Part shown: piece after piece, positions 24,768 through 35,100 of the stretch
Layout: each line of letters opens with the position of its first letter
Numbering within the stretch: the first letter of the stretch is position 1
NCBI GenBank assembly: GCA_964546505.1
Contig: CAZJJZ010000008.1
Coordinates: forward strand, 1 to 50,672
Reading direction: 5' to 3'
Length of the DNA stretch: 50,672 bases
Source: CAZJJZ01 sp964546505
Lineage (GTDB): Bacteria; Patescibacteriota; Gracilibacteria; UBA1369
Notes under the pieces: generated by a model
What the model was told of the DNA's origin: nothing
The model's input: the letters and a program-made list of their open reading frames with translations, nothing else
Databases searched by the model: none
Position numbers and translations under genes: made by a program

Positions 24768-25154
24768 TTAAGCTGCCACCTCCTCTTCCACCACTTGAAT
24801 TTTCTCTAAGTCCAAATTCTGCTTAATATTACTGAAAAAATTAACTTCTTCTGCCACAATTTCTGTCTTGGCAATGTTTTTGCCGTCTTTGTTCTGAAAT
24901 TTGGAAGAAACAATTTGTCCCTCGACCAAAACAGCGGAGCCTTTCTTTAAATACTGAAAACAGATTTCTGCCAGTTTTCGCCATACTACAATGTTATGGA
25001 AATCAGTATGTGAAACCTTTTCACCGGAACTCCCATGCCAAGAACGATTGGTAGCCACAGTAAAATTGACTAATTTCAAACCTCCCTCAAACTCCTTCAA
25101 AATGGGATCCTTGGTCAAATTACCGACAATCACCACTTTATTAAAACTTTTCAT
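24768..25154 (-). CDS. ssb: Single-stranded DNA-binding protein
   Basis: Coats ssDNA during replication and repair. The OB fold begins MKSFNKVVIVGNLTKDPILKEF and includes NFTVATNRSW, HTDFHNIVVWRKLAEICFQYLKKGSAVLVEGQIVSSKFQNKDGK. I use ATG 25154 (128 aa) because homologues start there; an upstream frame extends to 25178. The protein ends EKIQVVEEEVAA soon after the OB fold, with no long Gly/Gln linker and no DDDIPF-type tip. A second ssb may exist elsewhere. It is divergent from pgk. Confidence 0.94.
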   Translation of the reverse strand: MKSFNKVVIVGNLTKDPILKEFEGGLKLVNFTVATNRSWHGSSGEKVSHTDFHNIVVWRKLAEICFQYLKKGSAVLVEGQIVSSKFQNKDGKNIAKTEIVAEEVNFFSNIKQNLDLEKIQVVEEEVAA

Positions 25155-25279
25155 GTGTTTATAAATTAAAAAATACACATGCCAATTGTAAAAAAGAGAT
25201 ATTAAGAAAATTTTAACTTTTGCTTAATTATTTTTTTGCTTATATTGAGAGCGCAGAATTATTTCATAAACAATCCGTC

Positions 25280-26473
25280 ATGCAGATCAAATCGCTTAAT
25301 ACTTTTAACGAGTCCGGGAAAAAAGTACTGGTCAGAGTTGATTACAATGTCCCCATGCAAGAAGGCATTATTCAAGACGACACCCGAATCAAAGCGACCT
25401 TACCAACAATCAAACTGTTGTTAGCAAAAAACAGTAAAATTATCCTTTGTTCACATTTAGGCAGACCGGATGGACAAGTTAAACCCGAGTTTTCGCTAGC
25501 ACCAATCGCCGCACACCTAAGCAAACTTCTGGAACAGCAGGTTAAATTCGCCAATGATTGTATCGGCGAGGAAACTGTCAAAACTTGCTCAGAATTAGCA
25601 GAAAAGGAAATCGTTCTGCTGGAAAATCTACGTTTTCATGCTGAAGAAGAAAGCAACGATCAACAATTTTGTGAACAATTAGCAGCATTAGCCGATATTT
25701 ACGTTAATGACGCATTCGGAACAGCACATCGCAAGCACGCTTCCACTTACGGAGTTGGCGCTATTTTACCAGCCTACGCTGGCTTATTGATGGAAAATGA
25801 AATTTCTAAACTTTACCAATTCCTGAATGCGGCTCCAAAACCAATGACCTTGATTGTAGGTGGGTCGAAAATTGACACCAAAATTGGGATCTTGGAAAAC
25901 TTTATCGATAAAGCAGATAATTTTGTCATCGGTGGTAGTATGGCTAATACCTTTTTAGCGGCACAAGGGTTAAATGTCGGTAAATCTAAGTTTGAAGCCG
26001 ATAAAGTAGATTTGGCCAAAAAAATTATCAACGATATTACTAGTCGTAACAAACAGCTCTATCTACCAGAAGAAGTTGTTACTGCTACAGAATTCAATAA
26101 AGATGCTTTAGGTAAAAACGTTGCGGCCATTCAAGTTTCAGCCGATGAAATGATCCTCGATGTCGGACCACAATCCGCAGCTAAATACGCGGCAGTAATT
26201 CAAAATTCACAAACCATTATTTGGAATGGTCCAGTAGGAGTTTATGAATTCGCTAATTTTCAAGCTGGCACCAAAGCTATTGCTGACGCGCTAGTGGAAG
26301 CTACCAAAAAAGGTTCTCTAACTTTAATTGGCGGAGGAGACAGTCAAGACGCTCTAAATAAATTTGGCATTGCCGACACAAACTTCACCCATGTTTCTAC
26401 CGGTGGAGGTGCTATGCTGGAATATATGGAAGGAAAAGTCTTACCGGGCGTGGAACTATTAATTCAAAAATAA
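25280..26473 (+). CDS. pgk: Phosphoglycerate kinase
   Basis: Glycolytic enzyme that makes ATP from 1,3-bisphosphoglycerate. The 397-aa protein has KKVLVRVDYNVPMQEGIIQDDTRI, ILCSHLGRPDG, LLENLRFHAEEESND, NDAFGTAHRKHAST, VGGSKIDTKIGIL and IIWNGPVGVYEF, with the C-terminal GGGDSQDALNKFG nucleotide loop. ATG 25280 gives the usual N-terminus; a frame open from 25220 adds 20 unconserved residues. A GC-containing hairpin follows at 26491. Confidence 0.97.
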   Translation: MQIKSLNTFNESGKKVLVRVDYNVPMQEGIIQDDTRIKATLPTIKLLLAKNSKIILCSHLGRPDGQVKPEFSLAPIAAHLSKLLEQQVKFANDCIGEETVKTCSELAEKEIVLLENLRFHAEEESNDQQFCEQLAALADIYVNDAFGTAHRKHASTYGVGAILPAYAGLLMENEISKLYQFLNAAPKPMTLIVGGSKIDTKIGILENFIDKADNFVIGGSMANTFLAAQGLNVGKSKFEADKVDLAKKIINDITSRNKQLYLPEEVVTATEFNKDALGKNVAAIQVSADEMILDVGPQSAAKYAAVIQNSQTIIWNGPVGVYEFANFQAGTKAIADALVEATKKGSLTLIGGGDSQDALNKFGIADTNFTHVSTGGGAMLEYMEGKVLPGVELLIQK

Positions 26474-26485
26474 TCTCTCATCAAT

Positions 26486-29212
26486 TTAAGAGGCCTTGTT
26501 GTTTGCAGCAGGGCCTTTTATGGTATTTGGAGAGTGAAGAGTCACGGTTTCAGATACTTTTTTACCTAAAACTGGTGAATTTTCTTTTTTGATAGGCGCA
26601 GTATTTGCCGTAACTGCAGGCAAAACCGGAGGCGCTTGTGGCGCAGACAAAACTGCTTCTTCCTCTGGACCAGAAAGCACACCTTCATCAATATCCGCAC
26701 CTTTGCTCCAACGCATAATTTTATCTTCCACCACCGTTCGTGGCGTACAATATTTTTCCCTGGCAATACGCAAAACCTTTTCCACGCGACCTTCCTCTTG
26801 ATCAAACACCGGTGGTGGCAAAGTGTTCAAAGAAAAAGTCTTAGAAGGCATACCATCAATCAACAAGCGCATATAGCAAGTATATTTGCTTAGGTTGACC
26901 AAATCATTGGGAGTAACTTCTCCACTAAATTGTTGAGATAAAAATTCCGCGTCATTTACTCCCACCTGAAAAGACATAATTGATCCCACATTACCAAATA
27001 CAGCGTCCCTCACTTCATCAGGCATCTGCGCAATATACTGATTAGCCATATTTAAGCTCAAACGATATTTACGAGCCTCAGACAAAATCGTAGCAAAAGA
27101 ATCAGTAGCAAAATTTTGAAACTCATCTACATACAGGAAAAAATCCACACGATCTTTTTCTGGTATATTGGCACGACTCATCGCATCTATTTGAAATTTG
27201 GTAATAATCATGGAACCTAACAAAGAAGAGTTGTCTTCACCAATTTTCCCTTTAGAAAGATTTACAACAACAATTTTTTTGTGATCCATGGCATATCGGA
27301 AATCTACTTTTGACTTCACCTGACCCAAAATATTACGATTAATCGGAGAAGATAAAAATTGTCCTACTTTGTTTAGAATTGGAGAAATTGCCTCCACCCT
27401 CTGTTTTGGCTCCATTTTCTCAAATTCGTTCAGCCAAAAGCTGCGTACTATTGGATCTGTAACCTTACGAACTACTTTTTTACGATAATCCGCATCCTGT
27501 AATATTCTGGGAATGCCCAACATAGTTGTTCCAGGATATTCCAACAAAGTCAGAATCGTGTTTCTCAAAATATGCTCTAATCTAGGCCCCCAGCTATCTG
27601 CATAAATTTTCTTGAAAATACCAACCAAACCGGAAGCGATAATCGTACTAAGAGCCGGGTCAATATTTTCCAACATATTGAAGGCAATCGGAAAGTCACG
27701 ATCAGACGGATCAAATACCACCACATCATTGGTTCTCCAAGAGGGTACAAAATTAATCACCGCCTCGGCTAAATCACCATGCGGATCCACCACGGCTACA
27801 CCTCTACCGGCTTGTATATCAGAAAACAGCATATTTTCTAGCAAAACTGATTTACCCATACCAGTTTTACCAATGATATACATATGTCTGCGTCTATCCA
27901 AGGGCTTCATCCCAAATTCCTGAACCATCCCGCGGAAATTGGTTTTTCCAAGAGAGGTAACAGGATTCTCTTGATCTTTATTGGGTACTGGTAAGTCGTT
28001 TGGGGGTTCTATTCTCTTGGAGCGTACCCAATATATGTTAGGTGTTTGCACCAGATTGGTCGGCAAATGATAAACTGTGGCCAGCTCTGGAACTGAAAGT
28101 AAAAAACCATCTTCCAATACCCTTTTTTGAAAACGCTCAATTGCCAATGCATTATCGGTAATAATTCTGGTTATTTTAAAACCATTACTCTCATTATTGA
28201 ATTGCTTGAATGAACCTGCAATTTCCTTTAATTTGACCAAAGCCACCTCTTCATTTTTTTCTTTCGGAACATAAACAATTCTAATACTGGTTACAAATTG
28301 CAAGGCAGCCAATTTTTTCGCCATTTCCGGCTCCAATTCTGTTTTTGCTTTGGGGTCTGCTTTTTTCTCTTCTTTTGGCGACAGCAACCAGGTTATGGGA
28401 AAGAAGATTTTGCGCCACAAACTGTTTTCAGGATAAAAAAACTGCCAATACCATTTTTTTAGTAATTTATTCTTTGGCAATGACTTAGCCATCAAACTAA
28501 AATAACTACGACGTGATTCCGGTACTGGCGAAATCACCACCTGTAACCAGGCTTGCTCGGTGGCATCAGAGAATTTGGCCAAAGTTGCAGTAATGCCTGC
28601 CAAAGCATCGGTTTTCCCCAATGCATCATGAGTTTTGATAGGTTTGAATGCCAAACTGGAAAGGCCCAGCTCTACTGCTACAGCATTTGCATAATTACCA
28701 ATAGTCACAAATTCCTCTTTGCCAGTGATTTTGGAAGTAATCGTACCAGTCGCAACAATATCACGGCCTTCGGATTTGGTTTTATTTATAGCCCCTACTT
28801 CAGTGGTAGTTTCTTTGGCATAATCAGCCACTTCCTCAATTTCGACAAAAGGATATTGCGCATAGATTTGCCCCTCCACCAAATGTTTCAGTTTACTTGG
28901 CACATGTACATAAAACCTGATACTTCTTCCAATATTGGCAATTTCGAAAGAAATTTTCTCCTGAATTTTTCCTTTCAGACGATCAGACAGGTTTAAATTA
29001 CTTACAATACTGTGTATAGTGGCCAAAACTTGTTCCATTCCCACCGGCCCACTTTCATTTTCTTTGGCTACTCTAACGGACAAAACCACATACTTCTTTT
29101 TATCAATCGCAGTCTGTTGAGCTTTTTGAGCAAGAACTTCCAACAGCACTACCGCCACGTAGACGATAATGGGTAATACGATCAATGCATTAAAGAAAAA
29201 GTAGATGTCCAT
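26486..29212 (-). CDS. Type IV secretion-type coupling ATPase (VirD4/TraD-like, membrane)
   Basis: A 908-aa protein with an N-terminal membrane segment (about residues 5-27) and a long unclassified region up to about 400. The hexameric ATPase domain has Walker A IIGKTGMGKS near 446, VVDPHGDLAEAV, Walker B FFLYVDEFQNF near 689 and NMANQYIAQM after it. The tail is Ala/Pro-rich. Homologues in Patescibacteria are annotated as type IV secretion DNA-binding proteins, and they probably move DNA or protein across the envelope. The other secretion-like genes in the window (PrgI and TraC-like) lie about 20 kb away. It is first in a run with ruvX only 3 nt upstream of it. Confidence 0.9.
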   Translation of the reverse strand: MDIYFFFNALIVLPIIVYVAVVLLEVLAQKAQQTAIDKKKYVVLSVRVAKENESGPVGMEQVLATIHSIVSNLNLSDRLKGKIQEKISFEIANIGRSIRFYVHVPSKLKHLVEGQIYAQYPFVEIEEVADYAKETTTEVGAINKTKSEGRDIVATGTITSKITGKEEFVTIGNYANAVAVELGLSSLAFKPIKTHDALGKTDALAGITATLAKFSDATEQAWLQVVISPVPESRRSYFSLMAKSLPKNKLLKKWYWQFFYPENSLWRKIFFPITWLLSPKEEKKADPKAKTELEPEMAKKLAALQFVTSIRIVYVPKEKNEEVALVKLKEIAGSFKQFNNESNGFKITRIITDNALAIERFQKRVLEDGFLLSVPELATVYHLPTNLVQTPNIYWVRSKRIEPPNDLPVPNKDQENPVTSLGKTNFRGMVQEFGMKPLDRRRHMYIIGKTGMGKSVLLENMLFSDIQAGRGVAVVDPHGDLAEAVINFVPSWRTNDVVVFDPSDRDFPIAFNMLENIDPALSTIIASGLVGIFKKIYADSWGPRLEHILRNTILTLLEYPGTTMLGIPRILQDADYRKKVVRKVTDPIVRSFWLNEFEKMEPKQRVEAISPILNKVGQFLSSPINRNILGQVKSKVDFRYAMDHKKIVVVNLSKGKIGEDNSSLLGSMIITKFQIDAMSRANIPEKDRVDFFLYVDEFQNFATDSFATILSEARKYRLSLNMANQYIAQMPDEVRDAVFGNVGSIMSFQVGVNDAEFLSQQFSGEVTPNDLVNLSKYTCYMRLLIDGMPSKTFSLNTLPPPVFDQEEGRVEKVLRIAREKYCTPRTVVEDKIMRWSKGADIDEGVLSGPEEEAVLSAPQAPPVLPAVTANTAPIKKENSPVLGKKVSETVTLHSPNTIKGPAANNKAS
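26491..26519 (+). terminator. Terminator after pgk
   Basis: GGCCTTGTTG pairs with CAGCAGGGCC (two G-U pairs) around TTTG, followed by TTTTA. It overlaps the last codons of the convergent coupling ATPase gene. Confidence 0.55.
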
Positions 29213-29215
29213 AGC

Positions 29216-29644
29216 CTATTTTATTCTTTCCAGATAACGATTTAATAAGAGTACTGCCGCAAGCTCATCGTCAGTTTTGAAACTTTTTTTACCAGGCAAA
29301 TCCTTAAGTAATTGCTGAGCCTCAAAACTGCTAAATGATTCATCTTCATATTCTACACGAAAATCATAATTTTGTCTTGTTAAATATTCCGTTAAAAAGT
29401 TGGCAAAATGTCGAATTCTTGCGGTTTGCTCGGTTTCTTCACCATCTTCATTTAAGGGCAAGCCAAAAAGTAATACTCGACAATTTTCTGAAATAAACAA
29501 CCTTGAAAGTTGATCTGCTAAATTTTGATCACCTTTATTCAGAAGAATTCCTTTACCAAAAGCCATTAATCCAGCATCGTCGGTCATTGCTAAACCAACT
29601 TTTTTTAATCCATAATCAATTGCCATGATTTTTGGCTTTTCCAT
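29216..29644 (-). CDS. ruvX: Holliday-junction resolvase-like / pre-16S rRNA nuclease YqgF
   Basis: RNase H-fold nuclease implicated in 16S rRNA 5' maturation. The 142-aa protein has IMAIDYGLKKVGLAMTDD (catalytic Asp9), LLFGLPLNEDGEE, and YEDESFSSFEAQQLL with the conserved acidic residue; length is normal. ATG 29644 is 3 nt after the rplI stop, and the coupling ATPase gene starts 3 nt downstream, so the three are co-transcribed. Confidence 0.93.
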   Translation of the reverse strand: MEKPKIMAIDYGLKKVGLAMTDDAGLMAFGKGILLNKGDQNLADQLSRLFISENCRVLLFGLPLNEDGEETEQTARIRHFANFLTEYLTRQNYDFRVEYEDESFSSFEAQQLLKDLPGKKSFKTDDELAAVLLLNRYLERIK

Positions 29645-29647
29645 AAA

Positions 29648-30094
29648 TTACATCTTTTCAGTAATCTTGACTTTAATTTGAGCAAAAACTCCCTCACTTA
29701 ATTTAAGTTTTACTAAATACTCTCCAAGCTCTTTCAGATGTACATTTTCCACAAAATTGTTTTTTGTTAAACGAATTTTTGCTTTACTCAAAATAGCTTC
29801 AATAATTTCAGCGACCCCTACTGCGGCATAAAGCGTCTTCAATTTAGCTTTACCATGAAGTTCAACAGTCATACCCTCTAATTTGGTAGCCAAGGTTTTA
29901 GCTTCTTCCTTGATTTTTTCTTTTTCCACAATCTCCTTTTCTGCTTTCTTCTTGGCTTCTGCAACAGCTCCCTGAGTTGCCAATTGAGCATATTTTTTCG
30001 GTAATAAAAAGTTATAGAAATAACCATCTTTAACAGTTTTCACTTCGCCTTTACGTCCCAAACCTTTGACATTTTCCATTAAAACAACTTGCAT
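29648..30094 (-). CDS. rplI: 50S ribosomal protein bL9
   Basis: Large-subunit protein with two domains joined by a long helix. MQVVLMENVKGLGRKGEVKTVKDGYFYNFLLPKKYA is the N-terminal rRNA-binding domain. The Lys/Glu-rich helix follows at about 45-75. ATG 30094 gives 148 aa, the family norm; a TTG at 30100 is less likely. bL9 is reported missing from some patescibacterial groups, so its presence is a mild taxonomic clue. Confidence 0.96.
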   Translation of the reverse strand: MQVVLMENVKGLGRKGEVKTVKDGYFYNFLLPKKYAQLATQGAVAEAKKKAEKEIVEKEKIKEEAKTLATKLEGMTVELHGKAKLKTLYAAVGVAEIIEAILSKAKIRLTKNNFVENVHLKELGEYLVKLKLSEGVFAQIKVKITEKM

Positions 30095-30174
30095 AGACAA
30101 AAAAATAATTGAATAAAAGCGACAGTATTTTATCAGTAATAACTGCAGATGCCAATCCAGAACTGCTTAAAACT

Positions 30175-31866
30175 CTATTTACAATTCAAACAAAATGATT
30201 CTACCTTAGCAAAACGATCGGCCGGATGAGCTAGATTTTGTAGATTCACTCCCTTGAGGCGTTGATCAGTGATGAAATTATATTTAGGCGTATACAAGAA
30301 CACCGCAGGGACTTCCTCGCTAAACGACTTAGCTAACTTCTTCAAACGCTCAACTTTTTCATTTTCATCGAAAGTGTTGCGCAATTTTTCAATCTGTTGA
30401 TCAATAGCGAAATTTTTCAGCATGGCAAAATTGAGTCCGTTGACCTTTGCCTGAGTAGAGTGCCAATAAGGATAAAGATCCAAATTATATCCCATGCTTT
30501 GGCCGGTCAAAATCAAAGCATATTCCTTGGATGCCAAAGCATTCAAAAAATCCGCCTCGGGCATCAATAAAACTTCCAATTTAACTCCCACATCCCCCAA
30601 TGATTTTACCAAAAACTCTACCACAATGCTGGTTTCTTGAGCCAATACAGTGCCCTCATCATAAGCCCTAGCCAACAAAGTGACAGCCAACTCCTCTCCT
30701 TTCTTGTTTTTTCGATATTGCTGACCCGGCTTGATTGAACCATCGGCGTTTTTTTCAAAAGTATAGCCGGCATCAAATAAAGCTCCTGCCGCCGCCGTTA
30801 AGTCATATTGATAAGCCAGGTCTGTATTCTTCAATTCAAACAGCGGCGAGTCCAAAGGTGCCTTTAGCGGTATCTGTTTGAGCAATTCGGCTCGATTAAT
30901 TGCCTTTAAAAAGGCCACACGCATCTTTTTTTCCTTAAATAGCGCATTTTGATTATTAAAAAAAATGGCTGTGTATTGAGGTAAGGTATATGATTCTGCA
31001 ACAAACCTTGTTTGGTCGAATTCCTCAACTCCGTGATTCCACTTGGCCACCACATCAATTGAATTTTGCTCAGCAATGAGGGTGCTTTCATCAGGATAAG
31101 CTACGAATTTAATAGCCTGTAAACTTGGCTTCTGACCATAGTAATCCTCGAATCTAACCAATTTGAGTTTTTGTTTACCATCTTGAGTCGAAACCTCTAT
31201 TTTTCCATCAACTTGAAAAGGCCCACTTCCTACTGGATGTAAATTAAAGTCAGCGGTTGGCAGTTGTGCAACCGTTAATTCACTCAATCGGTGCTGAGGC
31301 AAAATACCAACATTCAAACTGGAAATAAAAAATGAATTGGGAGCAGCCAATGTAAATTTAATTTGGCTATCACCAACACGTTCCACCTTCACTCCTTCAA
31401 AATTAGCTTTAATTACTGGGTTTTGAAATTGTGGATCTTGGATCAGCTGAAAAGTAAACAAAATGTCCTCTACTTTCAAAGGTTGACCATCATGCCATTT
31501 AATCCCCTCTTTGAGAGTAAAAAGATATTCTTTCTGATCCGCAGAAATTACCAAATCGGCCAAATCACCAATAAAAGCATTTTTGACTGGATCAAATTTC
31601 ACCAAACCAGAAAAGATCAAAGCTGAAACATCTCTATTAGCCTGTGAGTAGTCGACATACAGTGGATTCATCAGAATCGGCTTATCACTGATCAAAGCCT
31701 CGCTATACACCGCAGCATCAGCCATCACAATTCCCGGCAAAAATCCCCAAAACATCAAACGTATCAATGCAAACACCAATAATAAAAGAGCCACTATACT
31801 AACAACCTTCTCCTCTAGGGTATAAGAAGCTATTACATTGACAGCCTTTCTGAGATATTTAAACAT
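30175..31866 (-). CDS. Membrane-anchored peptide-type solute-binding protein (family 5)
   Basis: A 563-aa family 5 protein (oligopeptide/dipeptide or nickel type). It has no lipobox. An uncleaved-looking membrane segment at about residues 22-46 (VSIVALLLLVFALIRLMFWGF) tethers it outside the cell. The binding domain shows DVSALIFSGLVKFDP, FTLKEGIKWHDGQPLKVEDILFTFQL, HPVGSGPFQV and the MRVAFLKAINRAELLKQ helix. No ABC permease or ATPase genes are nearby. It lies between secG and rplI on the same strand. Confidence 0.9.
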   Translation of the reverse strand: MFKYLRKAVNVIASYTLEEKVVSIVALLLLVFALIRLMFWGFLPGIVMADAAVYSEALISDKPILMNPLYVDYSQANRDVSALIFSGLVKFDPVKNAFIGDLADLVISADQKEYLFTLKEGIKWHDGQPLKVEDILFTFQLIQDPQFQNPVIKANFEGVKVERVGDSQIKFTLAAPNSFFISSLNVGILPQHRLSELTVAQLPTADFNLHPVGSGPFQVDGKIEVSTQDGKQKLKLVRFEDYYGQKPSLQAIKFVAYPDESTLIAEQNSIDVVAKWNHGVEEFDQTRFVAESYTLPQYTAIFFNNQNALFKEKKMRVAFLKAINRAELLKQIPLKAPLDSPLFELKNTDLAYQYDLTAAAGALFDAGYTFEKNADGSIKPGQQYRKNKKGEELAVTLLARAYDEGTVLAQETSIVVEFLVKSLGDVGVKLEVLLMPEADFLNALASKEYALILTGQSMGYNLDLYPYWHSTQAKVNGLNFAMLKNFAIDQQIEKLRNTFDENEKVERLKKLAKSFSEEVPAVFLYTPKYNFITDQRLKGVNLQNLAHPADRFAKVESFCLNCK

Positions 31867-31884
31867 ACTGTTAGGTAAGACTTC

Positions 31885-32103
31885 TTACTTAACGAATAAA
31901 AAAGCCACAGAAGACAATACGAATAAAACTGCGAAAACAATGGAAGCCAAATAAACTACTCTTTCGGCACCACGTTTTTTGGTCTGAATTGGTGAAGTAT
32001 TCAAAGAAGAGCTGCTAAAACCAACGTTCTTCGGCTGCATCAGAATAGTCAAAACCATTAAAGCCGCCACAGTTAATTGAAAATATTGTAAGAAAATACG
32101 CAT
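31885..32103 (-). CDS. secG: Preprotein translocase subunit SecG
   Basis: Small two-span subunit of the SecYEG channel. I start at ATG 32103: MRIFLQYFQLTVAALMVLTILMQPKNVG is the first span, followed by the short Ser/Asn loop, and RVVYLASIVFAVLFVLSSVAFLF is the second. This gives 72 aa, normal for SecG. The frame stays open upstream to 32217, but that part overlaps the end of ileS and is not conserved in kind. Confidence 0.85.
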   Translation of the reverse strand: MRIFLQYFQLTVAALMVLTILMQPKNVGFSSSSLNTSPIQTKKRGAERVVYLASIVFAVLFVLSSVAFLFVK

Positions 32104-32176
32104 CAGAAGGATGTTAAGATGATGAGCGGAATATAGCACCAATTCCATCATTAGACAAATTAATTTCACCAAGAGC

Positions 32177-35100
32177 TTATCGGCACTTGCGAATGGCAAT
32201 TTTGACGATTTGTCCATCTAAATCGATCTTGCTTTCGCGGTCCCACTCCAAGTCTCCGTTTTGTATCAACTCATCTGCCAAAGTTTCTCTGGAGATATAG
32301 TCGGCAAAATTAGTGATTACTTGGGCAAAATTTGCTGAAGCGTAAATTGCCAACTGAATATGATCGGCAACTTCATAACCGGCTTCTTTACGCATTTCCT
32401 GAATTGCTCTAATCATTTCTCGGGCCCAACCTTCTTCCAGCAATTCTTGGCTAATTGTCGTATTCAAAATGACTGTTACGCCATTTTGGCTTTGCGCATC
32501 TACGCCCTCCTGAGAAATGTAACCCAATTCATATTCACCGGCTGACAGCAGCCATTCCCCAACCTTCACTTGACCATCCTGCAATTCAAACTGTCCTGAT
32601 TTAGCCAGGTTGATAATATTTTGGACATCTTTACCATATTTTGGACCCAATACTCTGGCATTTGGTTTAACCATAGGCTTGATCAATTCTCCTGCATCAG
32701 CGATAATTTGCAGATTTTTAACATTCAATTCCTCCAAAATTACTTCTTTTTGCTGTAAGACCCATTCTTGTGGGAGATTTTGTGGTAAGGCAATGGAAAC
32801 TTCTGCCAAAGGTTGACGTACTTTAATTTGCTTCTGATCACGAACAGCATGCCCTAAAGTCACAATTGTTCTAATCAATTCATTCTGTTGATTTAGTTGA
32901 GGTTTCAACCATTTGACATTTACTTGAGGCCAGTCAGTTAAATGAACGGACTCCTGACTAGTCAAATTACGATAAATTTCCTCAGCCAAAAAAGGCATAA
33001 ATGGTGCCAATAATTGAGTAAATTGCACCAAGACAGTGTACAATGTTTGATAAGCCTCCAGTTTGTCACCATCATTTTCTGACTTCCAGAAACGCCTTCT
33101 GCTCCTGCGTACATACCAATTGGAAAGATTATCAACAAAAGACAACAACGGTCTGCTAGCGCGGGCTATATTGTATTTATCCAATTGTTCGGTCATTTCA
33201 GCAATCAAACTACTTAATTCGGAAAGCAGCCATTGATCCAAAGGATTTTGGGGTGAAAAATCACTTTGCATTTTACCCTGATCCCAACCGTCAATATTGG
33301 CATAAGTAACAAAGAAACTATAGGTATTCCAAAGAGTCAAAGTAAATTTTTTCAATACATCTTCCACTCCTTCCTCACTAAATCTCACCCCCTCTCCTAC
33401 AACTACCGGAGAAATAGCTAAAAATAAACGTGCCGGATCCGCACCAACTCGGTCAAATAGCTCATTAGGGTCAACAAAATTCTTCTTACGTTTAGACAGT
33501 TTTTCTCCATTAGCAGCCAATACATGCCCAGTACAAATCACGTTTTTAAATGCGGGTTGATCAAACAATGCAGTTGCCAAAACATGTAGGGTATAAAACC
33601 AGCCGCGAGTCTGATCGATAGCTTCAGATATAAACTCAGCTGGAAAATTGTTTTCAAACAACTCCTTATTTTCAAAAGGATAATGTAATTGAGCATAGGG
33701 CATGGCGCCACTTTCAAACCAGCAGTCAAAGACGTCCGGAACTCTTTTCATTAAATATTTGGGATCAGTAGACTCTAAATGATCTGGATGTTGAAAAGTA
33801 ATTTGATCAATATAAGGTTTATGTAAATCAATTTCCCCATCTCTCACCGGTAATTTTCCTGCCAGTTTTTCTAATTCAGCAATCGATCCTATACAGATTG
33901 TATCACCATTCTCATTCGCCCAGACCGGAATTGGCGCCCCCCAATAACGACTTCTGGAAATACTCCAATCGCGTGCTCCTTCCAGCCATTTTCCAAATCT
34001 GCCATTCTGCAAATGATCTGGTTGCCAAGTGATTTTCTGATTGTTCGCTAGCATTTTTTCCTTCACTGCTGTCACTTTTACAAACCAGGAAGAAGTCACA
34101 TAGTTGAGCAATGGAGTATCTGTTCGCCAACAATGAGGGTAACTATGGCGATAATTCAAATGATCAAATAGTAGGCCTTTTTCTTCCAACCATTTACCGA
34201 TATTTTGATCCTGACCCTTAACGTATTTCCCGGCAAAATCGATTACACTTTCTTTGAAATTACCATTCATTTCCACATGAACTATCGGCTCCCAGCCTTG
34301 CTCCTTGACTAGATTATAATCATCTTCACCGAATCCTCCGGCGATATGGACTACACCGGTCCCCTCTTCTGTGGTCACAAATTCCGCAGTAAGGATCTGG
34401 AAAAAGGCCGGATTTTCATTTTGAAAATAAGGAAATAAGGGCAGATATTTTTGACCTTTTAAAACACTACCCTTAAACTCTTCCACAATTTGGTACTCAC
34501 GATCTTTCAGGACATTTTCCAATCTTTCTTTAGCCAAAATTAAAAATTCTCCTTCACAAGCAATTTTGACATAGTCAATTTCCGCACCAATAGCTACAGC
34601 CTGATTGCCTGGCAAAGTCCATGGCGTGGTTGTCCAAGCCAAAATATAAGTTTTTTCTAACCCTACTAAAGGAAATTTGACAGTCACAGTAAAGTCAGTG
34701 ATTTCTTTGTAATTCTGTGAAACTTCAAAATTAGATAGTGGTGTTTCCAAAGCGGTGGAAATGTGCATTGGCTTATACCCTTTGTAGATCAAACCTTTAT
34801 CCCAAAGTTCTTTGAATACCCACCAGATTGATTCAGTATAATTGGTGTCCAAAGTGGCATAAGCGTTTTTAGTATCAACCCAACGCCCCACCCGCGCAAA
34901 AATCTTTTCAAATTCACTAGTGTATTTAAAAACACTGGCACGACAATCAGCATTAAATTTTTCCACACCAATGGCTTCGATATCTTTTTTACTTTTGATA
35001 TTGTTTTGTTTTTCCACTTCATTCTCCACTGGTAAACCATGACAATCCCAGCCGGCAACTCTAGGCACGGAGTAACCTTTCATCGTTAAATAACGGGCCA

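Noticed and set aside
32104..32217. N-terminal extension of SecG
   Set aside because: It overlaps the end of ileS, is not SecG-like, and ATG 32103 gives the normal 72 aa.
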